From Phycisphaerales bacterium (GTDB taxonomy: Bacteria > Planctomycetota > Phycisphaerae > Tepidisphaerales > Tepidisphaeraceae): a DNA stretch of 7,652 nt. The notes beneath the pieces were generated by a model that saw only the letters and a list, made by a program, of their open reading frames with translations, was not told the origin of the DNA and ran no database searches. Of this stretch, positions 5,514 to 7,652 are shown in pieces. A program made the translations under genes and the position numbers. Every line of letters starts with the position of its first letter. Within the stretch, counting starts at the first letter, position 1. Location of the stretch: assembly GCA_028288775.1 (NCBI GenBank), contig JAQGHP010000715.1, positions 1 through 7,652 on the forward strand, read 5' to 3'.

Positions 5514-7547
5514 ATGAGGTCGTCTGTGACACCCAATTTTCGCAGAGCATGGCTCGGCCGCGCGCTTCTGGGCGGCCTGAGCGTTTGGACGGGCGTCGCA
5601 TTGCCGGGCGGCATCCAAAGCGCATTCGCGCGGGAAGCGGTGATCCACGCCGCCAACGGCCAATCGGTGCAGATCCCCTACACCTTTCGCGACAACCTGG
5701 GCACGCAGTGGGACGTGCAGGCGGACGGGTGCATCGGGCCCGGAGACGCGGACATTTACGACGCGGGCGGGCGGCTGTTCGTCGGGGCCAACCAGCAATA
5801 TTCCCCCAACGCGCAGCAGGCGCAGCTCGACGCAACTGCGAACGAAATCGTCCTTCCGTCGATGCCGCTCGCGGGGCTGAACGTCAGCCGTCGGGTTGCA
5901 GTGAACGCGAAGGAAGGGTGGTGCCGCTGGATCGAGGTATTGGAAAACCCGACCGGTGCCGCGATCAAGACGACCGTTCATGTGAACTTCGACCTCGGCG
6001 GCAACGTGCAGAATTCGCAGGGGTTCTCCGATGAAAAGACCCGTCAGCAGATCGGCCTGGCCGTCTTCGACGGTAACCGCGGCATCGCGATGCTCGGCGC
6101 GGGCCGCGGGGCGAAGGTAACGCCTACCTTCGCGCCGCAGCAGGGGAACGATCAGGTTGACGTTACATGGGAAGTCGAAGTGCCGGCGCACAAAATCGCG
6201 GCGGTTGTCCATGTACAGGCCGTGCGGCCCACCGTCGATGAGGCCACCGGTTTTCTCCAGAAATCCGCGTCGCAGAAATTCCTCGAGCACCTGCCGCCCG
6301 ACCTCTCGAAGGCGGTCGTCAATTTTCCACCGCACGCGGGGAGCATGGCCGAGCTCGAGATCCTCCGCGGGACGCTGCTTGACGTCGTCGAGCTGCACGG
6401 GGGCGACCAGTACAAGGGAACGATCCAGGAAACCAAGTACGCCATCGCCACGCCCTACGGGCCGGTCGAACTGCCCGCGGAAAAAGTCGTCGCACTTCTC
6501 ACGGTCGGCGAGTTCCGCCCGACGCAGCTCGTGGTAACGACAGATGGCGAGGCGTTCGGCGGCCTGCTCCAGTCGCCCGCCATCCGCCTGCAGCTTTCCA
6601 GCGGCCAGGTTACCCCGATTCCGATCGCGTCGATCTCGCGCATCGGTTACCGCAAACGGCTGGGGGAGCCGACAGAATTTAAGTACGACCAGCCGATGTT
6701 GCTGCTCCGCAATGGCGACCGCATCGGCGTCGAAAGGCCCACGGGGCCAGTCCTCGTCAACACGCGCTTTGGGCCTCTCGCCCTCAAGCCCGAGGCGATC
6801 GCCGCGGTGCTGTTTCAGGGGGAGGAGCAGCCGGTCCATCAGATTCTTCTGACGGATGGGTCTCGCTTCGCGGGGCTGGTGCAGAAGGACCCGCTGGAAT
6901 TTAAGCCGCGGACGATCGCGGCAGGCAAGACGCTGAGCTTCACCGCCGGGGCCGTGAGCCGGCTGCAATTGGCAAAGGCCGAGGAGCCCTCTGACGATGC
7001 GCCCACGCTCTCGCTGAGCACGACCGACCGCCTCGTCGGCACGCTGGCCGGCAAGCTGCAACTGGAGACCGCGTTCGACATCATCGCGATTAATGGTCCC
7101 GAAGTCCGCGCCATCTCCCGCGCCGGCAACGCGCCGGGCGAAGTGCAGTTGACGCTCTGGGACGAGACCACCCTCAGCGGTCGCCTGAAGGGCGACGTGA
7201 TGGACGTGGCGCTAAAAAGTGGCCCGACGCTGCGCGTGCCGGCGTCGCTGGTTGAGGAATACAACCAGCCGCAGCCCCAGCCCCCTGCGTCGATCCTGGA
7301 GAAAATCCACGGCCTGATCGCCGAGTTGGGGAAGGATGATTGGAAGGGCGCCGACCGCGCCGCCGCCGACCTGACTGCGATGGGGCCTCAGGTGTCCGCC
7401 ACAATCAAATCGCTCCGCGATGCGCAGGCAAAGCCCGCCCAGGACCGCATCGACAGGATCCTCGCCGGTTTGGAGGTAAAGGCGACTAAGCCGCCGACCA
7501 CCCAGCCGGAACCGGAAGTGAACGCGCCGGTGGAGGAGAGACGGTAG
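5514..7547 (+). CDS. Exported repeat protein with six LSm-like modules and HEAT-like tail (paralog 2)
   Basis: A 677-residue paralog of the preceding gene, with the same layout. The signal peptide covers about 1-39: RR at 10-11 followed by AWLG, a hydrophobic core, and AFA before Arg40. The RR-x-W-L pattern is Tat-like but lacks the full motif, so Sec export is equally possible. Residues 50-270 are the beta-rich region (QIPYTFRDNLG, LNVSRRVAVNAKEG, WIEVLEN). Six repeats begin near 291, 339, 395, 443, 499 and 544. The linker QPQPQP (585-590) leads to a HEAT-like segment (592-654) and a Pro/Thr/Glu tail. Residues 283-385 match paralog 1 residues 276-378 without gaps at 63 of 103 positions by hand count; the N-terminal region is more divergent. 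The start at 5514 gives a proper signal peptide. The frame is open to ATG 5415, but that would put a charged non-signal stretch in front. No good ribosome binding site precedes 5514; GGGAAC is 14 bases away. The function is unknown; a binding or scaffold role is inferred. It may be co-transcribed with paralog 1. Confidence 0.87.
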   Translation: MRSSVTPNFRRAWLGRALLGGLSVWTGVALPGGIQSAFAREAVIHAANGQSVQIPYTFRDNLGTQWDVQADGCIGPGDADIYDAGGRLFVGANQQYSPNAQQAQLDATANEIVLPSMPLAGLNVSRRVAVNAKEGWCRWIEVLENPTGAAIKTTVHVNFDLGGNVQNSQGFSDEKTRQQIGLAVFDGNRGIAMLGAGRGAKVTPTFAPQQGNDQVDVTWEVEVPAHKIAAVVHVQAVRPTVDEATGFLQKSASQKFLEHLPPDLSKAVVNFPPHAGSMAELEILRGTLLDVVELHGGDQYKGTIQETKYAIATPYGPVELPAEKVVALLTVGEFRPTQLVVTTDGEAFGGLLQSPAIRLQLSSGQVTPIPIASISRIGYRKRLGEPTEFKYDQPMLLLRNGDRIGVERPTGPVLVNTRFGPLALKPEAIAAVLFQGEEQPVHQILLTDGSRFAGLVQKDPLEFKPRTIAAGKTLSFTAGAVSRLQLAKAEEPSDDAPTLSLSTTDRLVGTLAGKLQLETAFDIIAINGPEVRAISRAGNAPGEVQLTLWDETTLSGRLKGDVMDVALKSGPTLRVPASLVEEYNQPQPQPPASILEKIHGLIAELGKDDWKGADRAAADLTAMGPQVSATIKSLRDAQAKPAQDRIDRILAGLEVKATKPPTTQPEPEVNAPVEERR

Positions 7548-7550
7548 GGC

Positions 7551-7652
7551 GTGAAACATGGCGCGTGAAACGTGAAGACGTGAAACGTGAGAAGAGTCGG
7601 CTGGCCGAAGTCTTCTCACGTTTCACGTCTTCACGGTTCACGCGCCACGTTT
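7551..7652. repeat. Long inverted repeat built of GTGAAAC-like heptamers, possible terminator
   Basis: It starts four bases after the second paralog's stop. The left arm 7554-7600 and right arm 7605-7652 are complementary over nearly their whole length, with a few mismatches and one gap, and a CGGC-TG-GCCG tip at 7598-7607. Inside the left arm GTGAAAC or close variants repeat at 7551, 7565, 7572, 7580 and 7587. As RNA it would form a very stable stem and could stop transcription or protect the 3' end. It reaches the window edge, so it may continue. Confidence 0.85.

Noticed and set aside
5352..7061. 569-residue open frame on the minus strand
   Set aside because: It is antisense to the second paralog, with the same composition as the antisense frame of the first. 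Both arise from codon bias shared by the paralogs.

Overview
This is a high-GC bacterial window. The repeated intergenic hairpins, the short tandem-repeat arrays, and two large secreted proteins combining small beta-repeat modules with a HEAT-like tail suggest a planctomycete or a relative. That placement is inference from style; no marker gene is present. I see no rRNA, tRNA, CRISPR array or transposase.

Left part (1-1260): a protein of unknown function whose frame is still open at the left edge (3-770, +) faces a small conserved protein (931-1152, -). Between these convergent genes lies a near-perfect 25-bp inverted repeat (855-917). This part is clearly lower in GC than the rest (115 of the first 240 bases are G or C by hand count), so it may have a different origin.

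Middle (1153-2309): more than 1 kb without a convincing gene. It holds a cluster of GC-rich hairpins, a 31-bp hairpin unit present twice, a 10-bp tandem repeat and smaller duplications. It ends at a short-chain dehydrogenase/reductase of the FabG-like type (2310-3005, +). A composite repeat follows (3008-3243): heptamer arrays in opposite orientation flanking a hairpin.

Right part (3270-7547): two tandem paralogous genes encode exported proteins of 692 and 677 residues. Each has a signal peptide, a beta-rich N-terminal region of about 240 residues, six consecutive repeats of about 50 residues that resemble small beta-barrel (LSm-like) modules, and a C-terminal alpha-helical HEAT-like segment. 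The second gene is followed by a long inverted repeat built from GTGAAAC-like heptamers (7551-7652), which reaches the window edge.

The paralog pair is the best candidate for an undescribed system: I recognise no named family for the whole architecture, and no enzyme motif is visible. The pair looks like binding or scaffold proteins acting outside the cytoplasm, perhaps working together. The SDR and the left-hand genes have no evident functional link to it.
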